This document shows positions 1 to 7,303 of a stretch of DNA of 41,166 bases, piece after piece; position 1 is the stretch's first letter, and each line of letters starts with the position of its first letter. The position numbers and the translations under genes were made by a program. This stretch comes from Oscillospiraceae bacterium. GTDB lineage: Bacteria; Bacillota; Clostridia; Oscillospirales; Oscillospiraceae. The notes under the pieces were generated by a model. It was not told the origin of the DNA and did not search any database. It saw only the letters and a list, made by a program, of their open reading frames with translations. The DNA is taken from NCBI GenBank assembly GCA_031261635.1, contig JAISJH010000114.1, positions 1 to 41,166 of the forward strand, read 5' to 3'.

Positions 1-66
1 CTGGAACATAATGAATATGAACAGAACAATGCTTATTATTCCAATTATTAGTTTTGCAGTTTTCAT
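1..66 (-). CDS. N-terminus of a small membrane/lipoprotein-like protein (MKTAKLIIGIISIVLFIFIMFQ...), runs off the window edge
   Basis: Reverse complement of 1-66 reads ATGAAAACTGCAAAACTAATAATTGGAATAATAAGC..., a hydrophobic N-terminus preceded by GAGGGGAG; absent from the ORF track because truncated. Confidence 0.55.
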   Translation of the reverse strand, partial: MKTAKLIIGIISIVLFIFIMFQ

Positions 67-68
67 TA

Positions 69-315
69 CTACTCACTCCCCTCTAATGCAATTACATCAG
101 TGTCGATTATCGTGTCCCAACTGTCCTTGTTGAAAATATGGAATTTCAATTCGACTGATCCTATGTCTGTAATGCGCTGTCCCCGTTTTCGTGGAGACAC
201 CGAAGTTGTCGGACGCGAAGTATTGCGAGTGGTTCGTAGCCCGGTCATAATTTTTTCCCTTTCTAAATCCGGGTGGTGAGTACCTATTTGTTACGGAAGT
301 TGCCCGCTCTTCCAA
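69..315 (-). pseudogene. Probable decayed or frameshifted gene; C-terminus readable as ITDIGSVELKFHIFNKDSWDTIIDTDVIALEGSE*
   Basis: One minus frame (ATG at 248, stop 71-69) gives a protein-like C-terminus ending 2 nt before the next ATG; another frame (ORF 97-315) has a protein-like upstream part (GKNYDRATNHSQYFASDNFGVST). Together they suggest one gene with a frameshift near 130-170. Confidence 0.4.
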
Positions 316-423
316 GGTACGCGATGTTTTACGGTGCGAAGTCTAATCGTTGAGCCTAATCCGGAAGTCGCCGGGGTCGAACGTCGGTCCTCTAATCCTG
401 TTGGTCATTATTATGTACTCCCC

Positions 424-547
424 GCAGAGCCATAAGCTCTGCTATTTTTATTTGCAGGCGAACAGCCTGGAAAGTTTCGCTCTTTGCAATAATGAGGTTC
501 GTGTATTTGTGTAAAGTCTCTGACTTTACACAAAGGGCTAGCCCTTT
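424..547. repeat. Cluster of perfect hairpins: GCAGAGC-CATAA-GCTCTGC (424-442), TTTGTGTAAAGTC-TCT-GACTTTACACAAA (506-534), AAAGGGCTAGCCCTTT (532-547)
   Basis: Inverted repeats read directly from sequence. Confidence 0.8.
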
Positions 548-575
548 GACTCATTCAAGTAGTTTCTGCATACTA

Positions 576-604
576 TTCTATCATCTTTTCGCACGTTTGT
601 CAAT
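576..604 (-). promoter_or_regulatory. Sigma-A-type promoter, minus strand (TTGACA-N17-TAGAAT)
   Basis: rc of 599-604 = TTGACA, rc of 576-581 = TAGAAT, 17-bp spacer. Confidence 0.6.
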
Positions 605-691
605 CCTTAATTTGCCTCGATTGAAAACTTGTATACTTTCCTCCGAATATTGTACTTGTCTGCTTGCGAAATGTTTACCCTGATATTTAAC

Positions 692-720
692 ATTATAGCA
701 CAGCTTTTCACCCTTGTCAA
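692..720 (-). promoter_or_regulatory. Sigma-A-type promoter, minus strand (TTGACA-N17-TATAAT)
   Basis: rc of 715-720 = TTGACA, rc of 692-697 = TATAAT, 17-bp spacer. Confidence 0.7.
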
Positions 721-742
721 TCCCCTTTTTAGTCAAATTTTG

Positions 743-774
743 CAACTATCAAAAGGTACACCTTTTGATAGTTG
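743..774. repeat. Perfect 14-bp-arm hairpin CAACTATCAAAAGG-TACA-CCTTTTGATAGTTG
   Basis: Direct inverted repeat followed by T-rich sequence. Confidence 0.8.
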
Positions 775-818
775 GGTTTTGCTTTTTTGCCTCTACACAT
801 CAATCCTGCGTCTACGCG

Positions 819-901
819 CCGTATGTTTTCCCCCCGGCACTGGATTGCTTCGCGCCTGTAACGTCCTACGTATCGCGGGCATAGCGGCGCTTCGCAAAGA
901 C
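819..901. repeat. MITE-like element A, copy 1 (half element)
   Basis: GTATGTTTTCCCCCCGGCACTGGATTGCTTCGCGCCTGTAACGTCCTACGTATCGCGGGC... closely matches the reverse complement of the left half of the copy at 40827-41013. Confidence 0.8.
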
Positions 902-1004
902 AGGGCAGGGCGAAGCCCTGCCCTGTCCCGGCGCAATGCGCCGGGACGGTGGACGTGGGTTGCGTCCGCGCACGGCGCGGGGAGGGCGGGTTTGAAACCC
1001 GCCC
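900..1004. repeat. Series of GC-rich hairpin modules: ACAGGGCAGGGC-GAA-GCCCTGCCCTGT (900-926), GTCCCGGCGC-AAT-GCGCCGGGAC (925-947), GGGCGGGTTTGAAACCCGCCC (984-1004)
   Basis: Perfect inverted repeats; same series recurs at about 41010-41166. Confidence 0.85.
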
Positions 1005-1067
1005 CTACGTTTTTCGTGTACCCCGCGCCACGCGTCCAACCTCCCCGCACCCCACGTCCTAACCTTT

Positions 1068-1192
1068 CGTCTCTGATATTTGATATGTGATATCTGTTAA
1101 CTGAACCCATCGTCTCTGATATTTGATATTTGATAACTGTTATCTGAACCATCGTCTCTGATATTTGATATTTGATAACTGTTAATTGATAT
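1068..1192 (+). repeat. Three tandem ~42-bp copies of repeat B (CGTCTCTGATATTTGATATTTGATAACTGTTAACTGAACC)
   Basis: Copies start at 1068, 1111 and 1153. Confidence 0.9.
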
Positions 1193-1205
1193 CAACTGAT
1201 ATCAA

Positions 1206-1234
1206 TTGACAAATGGCTTGTTATGTGTTATACT
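1206..1234 (+). promoter_or_regulatory. Sigma-A promoter of lon
   Basis: TTGACA (1206-1211), 17-bp spacer, TATACT (1229-1234). Confidence 0.75.
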
Positions 1235-1282
1235 TCGACTATCAGGAACTATCTATAGATTAAGATTTGAGGTATATTCACT

Positions 1283-3628
1283 ATGCAGATTGAAACTGTC
1301 CCTATGCTGCTGCTTCGCGGGGTTACGATTTTTCCGGCTACAACGCTTAACATAGAGATTGACGACGACGCTTCGGCGGCGGCGCTGCGCTCCGCTATGC
1401 GCGGGGTTCGCAGGCAGATTTTCCTTGCCTTTCAGAAGCTTGACGAGAACGCGCCGTACATTGAAACGCCCTCCAACGGTCAGATTTATCAAATCGGCTT
1501 ACTGGGGCGCGTGACGCAGTTTCTGAACTCGAGCGAGGGCGTTCGCGCCGTGATAGAGTGCGAACAGCGCGCGCGGTGGACTAAGATAACGCGACGCAAG
1601 CCCTGTTTTACCGCACAGTACGAAATGATGTTCGATATCCCGGTTACGGACGCGGAACTCGCAAGCGAGCTTGTTACGCACACGAAGGCGCTCGCGGGAC
1701 GCTACGCAATGCTCGGACAAGGTTCCGCGCCGGATTTTCGCCCGCATATTGAGGAACTGCTCGCTAACCACACGGCTTTAGAGCTTGCGGGTAGCCTTGC
1801 GGATTTACTCGCGCATAACGTTTTTATCCCGAATGACAGGAAGTACGAGCTGCTGTCGCAGTTAAACCCGCTTGAACGTCTGAAAAAGCTTAACGAATTT
1901 ATGTTTGAGGCCATAGCGTTTCTGGAGGTTGATTTCGAGGTTCGGCAGGCAACTAACGTCCGGCTCGCGGAGGGACAGCGCGAGGGCATACTTCGCGAAC
2001 AGCTTCGCATTATCAAGCAGTCGCTCGGAGAGGGCGGCGACTACGACCCGGAAACAGAAGCTGAAACCTACCGCGAGCAGATACTCTCGCTAAGATTTTC
2101 AGATGAAGTGGAAAAGAAGCTTCTGAAAGACGCGGGGAACCTGCGGAAACAGCACCAGGGTTCGCCGGACGCGGTGTCGCTTATTCAGTACCTCGATACC
2201 TGCCTGAACCTGCCGTGGACGATTACCACCGAGGAGCGGCTTGACCCCGCCGTTACGCGCAAGATACTTGACAGCGACCACTACGGCTTAGACAAGGTAA
2301 AACGCCGGATTGTTGAGTTCGTAGCCGTTAGAAAACTCGCGCCCGGCAATAAGGGAAGCATACTCTGCCTAGTCGGACCTCCCGGAACCGGGAAAACGTC
2401 GATTGCGACGGGGATTGCTAAAGCGCTGAACCGCAAAATGTCGCGCATTTCACTCGGCGGCGTTCACGACGAGGCCGATATCCGAGGGCATCGCAAGACG
2501 TATATAGGCGCTATGCCGGGGCGCATTATCGAGGCCGTACAGCGCGCCGGGACGCGCAACCCGCTCATACTCCTCGACGAAGTTGACAAAATAGGTCACG
2601 ATTATCACGGCGACCCGGCCGCGGCCTTGCTCGAGGCTCTTGACCCGGAGCAAAACGCTACTTTCCGCGACCATTATTTAGAGATACCCTTTGATTTGTC
2701 CGACACGCTCTTTGTTACGACCGCGAACGATAAGAGTGCTATTCCGGCGGCTTTGCTTGACCGTATGGAGGTTATTGATATCCCGAGCTATACGGACGAG
2801 GAAAAACTTCAAATCGCGCGGGTTCACCTTTTCCCGAAGCAGCGCAGGAAACACGGCTTGAAAGCCGCTCAAATCAAGGTTTCGGACGAGGCGATACGCC
2901 TGTTAATCACCGATTACACGCGGGAGAGCGGCGTGCGCGTATTAGAGCGCGAGATAGCGGGAGTATGCCGCCGCGCCGCTGTCGCTATTGCCGAAGGCAC
3001 TTCAAAAAGCGTTAGCGTGAAGCCGTCTAACCTGCCGGACTTCGCGGGAACTCCAAAATACAAACGCGACGACGAGGACAAAAAGGACGCCGTGGGCGTT
3101 GCTCACGGTCTGGCGTGGACCTCTGTCGGCGGCGAGGTTCTCGACGTTGAGGTAAACATACTCGACGGCAGCGGCAAGCTTGAACTGACAGGCAACTTGG
3201 GTCAGGTAATGCAGGAGAGCGCGAAAGCCGCCGTAAGCTATATACGAAGCAGGGCGAAGGAAATAGGCGTTGACCCGAAGTTTTACAAGACTAAAGACAT
3301 ACACATTCACTTCCCGGAGGGAGCGACGCCGAAGGACGGCCCGAGCGCGGGTATAACGGTAACGCTCGCGACAATCTCCGCACTGAAAAATAAGCCCCTG
3401 CGCGGCGATATAGCGATGACGGGCGAGGTAACGCTTCGCGGGCGCGTGTTGCCGATAGGCGGTCTGCGGGAAAAAACTATGGCGGCGCTCCGGGCTGATA
3501 TCCACAAGCTGATTATCCCCGAAGCGAATAAGCCCGATTTAGACGAGATTGACCCGCTTGTCCGCGCCCAGCTCGAGTTTTACCCGACGAGCAGCGTAGA
3601 CGGCGTGGTAGATTTCGCGATATTGTAG
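1283..3628 (+). CDS. lon: Endopeptidase La (Lon), ATP-dependent serine protease
   Basis: Lon N-domain start (VPMLLLRGVTIFPATTLNIEI), Walker A GPPGTGKTS, catalytic-Ser motif PKDGPSAGITVTLA; 781 aa. Confidence 0.97.
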   Translation: MQIETVPMLLLRGVTIFPATTLNIEIDDDASAAALRSAMRGVRRQIFLAFQKLDENAPYIETPSNGQIYQIGLLGRVTQFLNSSEGVRAVIECEQRARWTKITRRKPCFTAQYEMMFDIPVTDAELASELVTHTKALAGRYAMLGQGSAPDFRPHIEELLANHTALELAGSLADLLAHNVFIPNDRKYELLSQLNPLERLKKLNEFMFEAIAFLEVDFEVRQATNVRLAEGQREGILREQLRIIKQSLGEGGDYDPETEAETYREQILSLRFSDEVEKKLLKDAGNLRKQHQGSPDAVSLIQYLDTCLNLPWTITTEERLDPAVTRKILDSDHYGLDKVKRRIVEFVAVRKLAPGNKGSILCLVGPPGTGKTSIATGIAKALNRKMSRISLGGVHDEADIRGHRKTYIGAMPGRIIEAVQRAGTRNPLILLDEVDKIGHDYHGDPAAALLEALDPEQNATFRDHYLEIPFDLSDTLFVTTANDKSAIPAALLDRMEVIDIPSYTDEEKLQIARVHLFPKQRRKHGLKAAQIKVSDEAIRLLITDYTRESGVRVLEREIAGVCRRAAVAIAEGTSKSVSVKPSNLPDFAGTPKYKRDDEDKKDAVGVAHGLAWTSVGGEVLDVEVNILDGSGKLELTGNLGQVMQESAKAAVSYIRSRAKEIGVDPKFYKTKDIHIHFPEGATPKDGPSAGITVTLATISALKNKPLRGDIAMTGEVTLRGRVLPIGGLREKTMAALRADIHKLIIPEANKPDLDEIDPLVRAQLEFYPTSSVDGVVDFAIL

Positions 3629-3650
3629 ATGGATAGGGCAAGGTGCATTG

Positions 3651-3817
3651 CCCGTCATTGCGAAGCCGCGGAAAGCCTGAGATACGTACCATTGATATCG
3701 GCGAAGCAATCCAGTGCCGCAGTCCGCAGATACGTATGTTACGCTCCCGGCACTGGATTGCTTCGCACCTGTAACACTGTACGTATCGTGGGCTTACCGG
3801 TGCTTCGCAATGACGGG
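3651..3817. repeat. MITE-like element A, copy 2 (full)
   Basis: Perfect 16-bp terminal inverted repeat CCCGTCATTGCGAAGC (3651-3666)/GCTTCGCAATGACGGG (3802-3817) and inner inverted repeat GCGAAGCAATCCAGTGCCG (3701-3719)/CGGCACTGGATTGCTTCGC (3748-3766). Confidence 0.9.
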
Positions 3818-3897
3818 AGCGGGCGCTTCGCCGATAGAGGCGCGGCGCAAATCTGTAGCGCAAATCTTAAGACTTTCTTACGATTCGGGCTGGAACA

Positions 3898-3926
3898 TTG
3901 ACTTTAGGCGGTACGCGTGGTATAGT
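3898..3926 (+). promoter_or_regulatory. Sigma-A-like promoter upstream of the TraX-family gene
   Basis: TTGACT-N17-TATAGT. Confidence 0.55.
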
Positions 3927-3963
3927 AACTCTTGCCGGCTTGTAATTATATAGGAGTTATCTA

Positions 3964-4812
3964 ATGAAACTTAGTTCGTACCAATTGAAGCTTATCGCTA
4001 TTGTCAGTATGCTTATCGACCATACCGCTAAGATTGTATTTAGCAGTCAGACCACGCTGTTGCTGCTTTTTCCGGGGCAACTGGCTTTGACGTACTGGAT
4101 TATTCAAGTTATGACGTGGATTGGGCGTATAGCGTTCGTCCTGTTCGCGTTTATGATTGCGGAGGGTTCGCTAAAGACGCGGAACCTGCCTAAGTACGTA
4201 CTGCGCCTGGCGGTGTTCGCGCTTATATCTCAGCCGTTTTATTATCTGGCGTTTGCGGGCGGAGGTTTTGAGGGGCTTGAAAGTATAAAGCTTGCTCTGA
4301 TGTTTATACTAAAACCGAACAACATATTTGTTGTGCTTGCTCTTGGCGCTTTGACTATTTACGTTCAGCAAAAACTGCAGGCGTCGGGGACTAAGCGTTT
4401 ACGCTGGCTGATTGTTCCCGTTTTTGCCCTTACCTGTTTTGTGGCGTCGTTTCTGCGGACAGGCTATGACGGTTGGGGCGTTGCGTTGATATTCGGTTTT
4501 TATCTAGCGCACGACCTTAAGCGTAAAGCGGTCTGGGCTTTAGTGTGGTCTGCCGTGTTCTACGGCTTGTACGCTGTCTGGAACGGTGTTACCTTTGCGT
4601 GGATACCGCAGCACGATGTTGCTGTTTGGCGGCAGGTTCAACAGGTGCTTACGGGTTTCGCACAGTTTATAGCGGCTTCGCTTTGTGTACCGTTGATATT
4701 GTCCTACAGCGGACAGCGGGGACGGCGAAGCAAATGGTTTTTCTATGCGTTTTACCCCGCTCACCTGCTTATTCTTTATGTCGCCGCGGTAAATTTAACA
4801 AAAGTTAGCTGA
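3964..4812 (+). CDS. TraX family membrane protein (acyltransferase-like)
   Basis: MKLSSYQLKLIAIVSMLIDHTAKI start, multiple hydrophobic segments, typical TraX ending (FFYAFYPAHLLILY). Confidence 0.85.
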   Translation: MKLSSYQLKLIAIVSMLIDHTAKIVFSSQTTLLLLFPGQLALTYWIIQVMTWIGRIAFVLFAFMIAEGSLKTRNLPKYVLRLAVFALISQPFYYLAFAGGGFEGLESIKLALMFILKPNNIFVVLALGALTIYVQQKLQASGTKRLRWLIVPVFALTCFVASFLRTGYDGWGVALIFGFYLAHDLKRKAVWALVWSAVFYGLYAVWNGVTFAWIPQHDVAVWRQVQQVLTGFAQFIAASLCVPLILSYSGQRGRRSKWFFYAFYPAHLLILYVAAVNLTKVS

Positions 4813-4829
4813 AAATGAAAAAAACCCCT

Positions 4830-4858
4830 TGCAAAGCGTATAAATATTTGCTATAATA
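4830..4858 (+). promoter_or_regulatory. Sigma-A promoter of the corrinoid methyltransferase cluster
   Basis: TTGCAA-N17-TATAAT, RBS AAAGGGG downstream. Confidence 0.65.
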
Positions 4859-4883
4859 GGAAAGAAAGGGGTGAGCATATACT

Positions 4884-6029
4884 ATGAACATTCAAGAGGA
4901 ACTGAAAATCAACGGCAACTTTCCCTCGTTCCCGATGGGCGGCTTCAATTTACCCGGTTCGCCTAAGTACAACACTCCCGTTACCCCGCTGGCCAATATA
5001 GAGCTTGCGCTCAAACGCGACGCTTCCGGCGCGCTTAAAGGCGAACAGCTCTGGGCTCCGCTTGGGGGCGACGCGGTGATGTTCTGCCCGGTGATTATGC
5101 CGGACAACATTGCGCGCGCTTTCGTCATCGAAGCGGGTAGCGACCCGAAGTACAACTCCTCGGGCGGGAAAGACTTCTTCGGCGTGGAATGGGAATACGT
5201 CCCGTCAGCGGGCGGCTCAATGGTTCGTCCCGGCAGTGAGCCGCTTATACCAAAGGTGTATGACGAGGACTGGGATATGGATTTATCCGACTTCGCGCAC
5301 TGGGAAAACTACGTCAAGTTCCCCGACCTCAGCCAATACGACTGGGCGGGAAACGCGGAGAAGAACAAAGACCTCCTCGCGGCAAAAGAACGCGGCGTAA
5401 TGCCGTGGGTACTTACGGGCTTGTTTGAGCGTCTGATTAGCTTTGTCGAGTTCGAGAATGCCGCGGTCGCGCTCAAAAACGAGGACCAGCAACCGCACGT
5501 CCACCGCCTTTTTGATAAGCTCGCGGACTTCTACGACGAACTATTCGGGTATTATCAAAAGTATTACGACGCGAAATTGTTCTACTTCCACGATGACTGG
5601 GGCAGCCAGCGTTCTCCGTTCTTCAGCCCCGATACGGTACGCGAGATGATTGCGCCGTATCTGAAACGCGTTTGCGACAGCGCTCATAAACGCGGGCAGT
5701 ATATCATTCTTCACTCCTGCGGCAAAATTGAACCATTGGTCCCGGTAATGGTCGAGTGCGGGGTTGACGTATGGTCGGGTCAGCCTATGAACGACCGTTT
5801 ACAGGTACTGAAAGACAACCGCGGCAAAATCTACGTAGAGTTCGGTCCCGACGTCGGCGGCTTCGGCGGTCCCCCTAAAACACCCGAGGAACAGAAAGCC
5901 ATAATCGACGAGTGGCTCGACACATTCGGCGAGTACATCGACAGTATCTTTGTCAACACCAGCTTCGGCGGCAGCGAACTGCTGTACAAAACAATCTATG
6001 AATATTCGCGCAAAAAGTTCGCAAAATAA
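4884..6029 (+). CDS. Uroporphyrinogen-decarboxylase-superfamily methyltransferase (putative O-demethylase methyltransferase I)
   Basis: URO-D fold motifs (DDWGSQRSPFFSPDTVREMIAPYLKRVCDSAHKRGQYIILHSCGKIEPLVPVMVECGVDVW); followed by pterin-binding methyltransferase and corrinoid protein. Confidence 0.85.
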   Translation: MNIQEELKINGNFPSFPMGGFNLPGSPKYNTPVTPLANIELALKRDASGALKGEQLWAPLGGDAVMFCPVIMPDNIARAFVIEAGSDPKYNSSGGKDFFGVEWEYVPSAGGSMVRPGSEPLIPKVYDEDWDMDLSDFAHWENYVKFPDLSQYDWAGNAEKNKDLLAAKERGVMPWVLTGLFERLISFVEFENAAVALKNEDQQPHVHRLFDKLADFYDELFGYYQKYYDAKLFYFHDDWGSQRSPFFSPDTVREMIAPYLKRVCDSAHKRGQYIILHSCGKIEPLVPVMVECGVDVWSGQPMNDRLQVLKDNRGKIYVEFGPDVGGFGGPPKTPEEQKAIIDEWLDTFGEYIDSIFVNTSFGGSELLYKTIYEYSRKKFAK

Positions 6030-6098
6030 CAAACCAATCAACAATCAAATTTATATACCTATAAGGAGGACAGCAGCCGGGAAGCGGAAACACCGTAC

Positions 6099-6956
6099 TT
6101 GGCTGAAAAGTACAAAATGATTATTATTGGCGAAAAAATCAACGGCTCTATTCCGTCGGTCGGAAAAGCCATCGCGGCGCGTGACGCGGACTTTCTCCGC
6201 GACCTCGCGGTGCGGCAATCGGAAGCGGGGGCGCACTTCATCGACGTTTGCGCGTCCGTAGAACCCTCCGCGGAGTACGAAACTCTTAAGTGGATGCTTG
6301 AAATCGTACAGGCCGCGACTGAAACACCCATCTGCATTGACAGCCCGAACCCGGACGTTTTGGCCGAAGTTCTTAAGGCCGGGCTTGTCAAGAAACCCGG
6401 GCTTGTCAACTCCGTATCAATGGAAGGCAACAAGGTTGACACCATTTTCCCGCTTATAGCGGACAGCAAGTGGGAAGTCGTCGCGCTTCTCTGTGACGAT
6501 ACGGGTATCCCAAAGACCGCGCAGAAGCGCAAGGAAGTCTATGACGCGCTGCTTGCAAAAGCGAACGAGTACAAAATCGCTCCGGCGCGTATCCACATTG
6601 ACCCGCTCGTCGAAATGTTAGCGACAAGCTACGACTCGGACGACGAGGACGCGGTAGGTATCGCGGTAGTAGTGGACGTAATGAAATACATTCGCGCCAA
6701 GACACCGACAATCCATATTACCGGCGCAATCAGCAACATTTCGTTTAACCTCCCGGCGCGTAAGCTCGTTAATATGGCGTTTGCGGCACTTGCGATAAAC
6801 GCGGGGCTTGACAGCGCGGTGTTTGACCCGCTTGACAAGGTACTGCTGGGAGTTATTTATGCCGCTGAAGCGTGTGTTGGTAAAGACGACTTCTGTATGG
6901 AGTACATTTCAGCGCACCGCGAGGGCATCATCGCGGCACCGGCGGCTAAGAAGTAG
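6099..6956 (+). CDS. Pterin-binding methyltransferase (corrinoid:tetrahydrofolate methyltransferase-like, putative methyltransferase II)
   Basis: MIIIGEKINGSIPSVGKAI..., DVCASVEPSAE, CIDSPNPDVL; TTG 6099 in the ORF track, ATG at 6117 is an alternative start. Confidence 0.87.
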   Translation: MAEKYKMIIIGEKINGSIPSVGKAIAARDADFLRDLAVRQSEAGAHFIDVCASVEPSAEYETLKWMLEIVQAATETPICIDSPNPDVLAEVLKAGLVKKPGLVNSVSMEGNKVDTIFPLIADSKWEVVALLCDDTGIPKTAQKRKEVYDALLAKANEYKIAPARIHIDPLVEMLATSYDSDDEDAVGIAVVVDVMKYIRAKTPTIHITGAISNISFNLPARKLVNMAFAALAINAGLDSAVFDPLDKVLLGVIYAAEACVGKDDFCMEYISAHREGIIAAPAAKK

Positions 6957-6976
6957 TTAGCCAATAAAAGTTTCGT

Positions 6977-7252
6977 CCACCTTTTCAAAGGTGGCGGGGA
7001 TACTTAAGGGGCGGCGCCCCTTAAGTCGCGGCTCGCAAGCCGCGAAATCTCAGCGACCAACGTCCCCGCAACCCACGTCCTTAGACTCATAGCGCGACCC
7101 GCAGGTCGCAAGAGCCCAGCACCTCCCGTCCAACCCCGCGACCCGCAGGTCGCCCTACGCCTCCCGTCCAACCCCGCGACCCGCAGGTCGCCCACCGCCT
7201 AACCCCAACCAAGCGGCTCGCAAGCCGCCCCAACCAGCGGCTCGCAAGCCGC
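6977..7252. repeat. Array of palindromes between methyltransferase and corrinoid-protein genes
   Basis: CCACCTTTTCAAAGGTGG (6977-6994); ACTTAAGGGGCGGCGCCCCTTAAGT (7002-7026); TCGCGGCTCGCAAGCCGCGA (7026-7045); GCGACCCGCAGGTCGC x3 (7094, 7138, 7176); GCGGCTCGCAAGCCGC x2 (7213, 7237). Confidence 0.92.
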
Positions 7253-7303
7253 TCTAAACCTAACAACACTAACTAATCAATATTATTTGGAGGAACACAA
7301 ACA

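Noticed and set aside
340-400. tRNA/tmRNA-like T-loop (GTTCGACCCC on minus strand)
   Set aside because: No complementary T-stem, acceptor stem or anticodon arm could be drawn.
430-575. Known riboswitch (c-di-GMP GEMM, c-di-AMP ydaO, lysine, purine) in the minus-strand leader
   Set aside because: Hairpins are present, but I could not match the conserved core motifs of these classes.
629-1090. 153-aa ORF
   Set aside because: It translates repeat element A and GC hairpins (LLRACNVLRIAGIAALRKDRAG), a peptide that recurs wherever the repeat occurs; not a gene.
1068-1192. 42-bp tandem repeats as a CRISPR
   Set aside because: Units abut directly without unique spacers; the same unit occurs singly elsewhere.
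3002-3505. Antisense ORF inside lon (167 aa), and similar long antisense ORFs in uvrC, the MCP gene and the hybrid kinases
   Set aside because: Shadow ORFs opposite high-GC coding sequence; the sense protein has clear family motifs.
7094-7252. Possible CRISPR array (repeated 16-mers with spacers)
   Set aside because: The repeats are perfect short palindromes of two different words, spacers are irregular and partly repeated (CTCCCGTCCAACCCC), and no cas genes are present.
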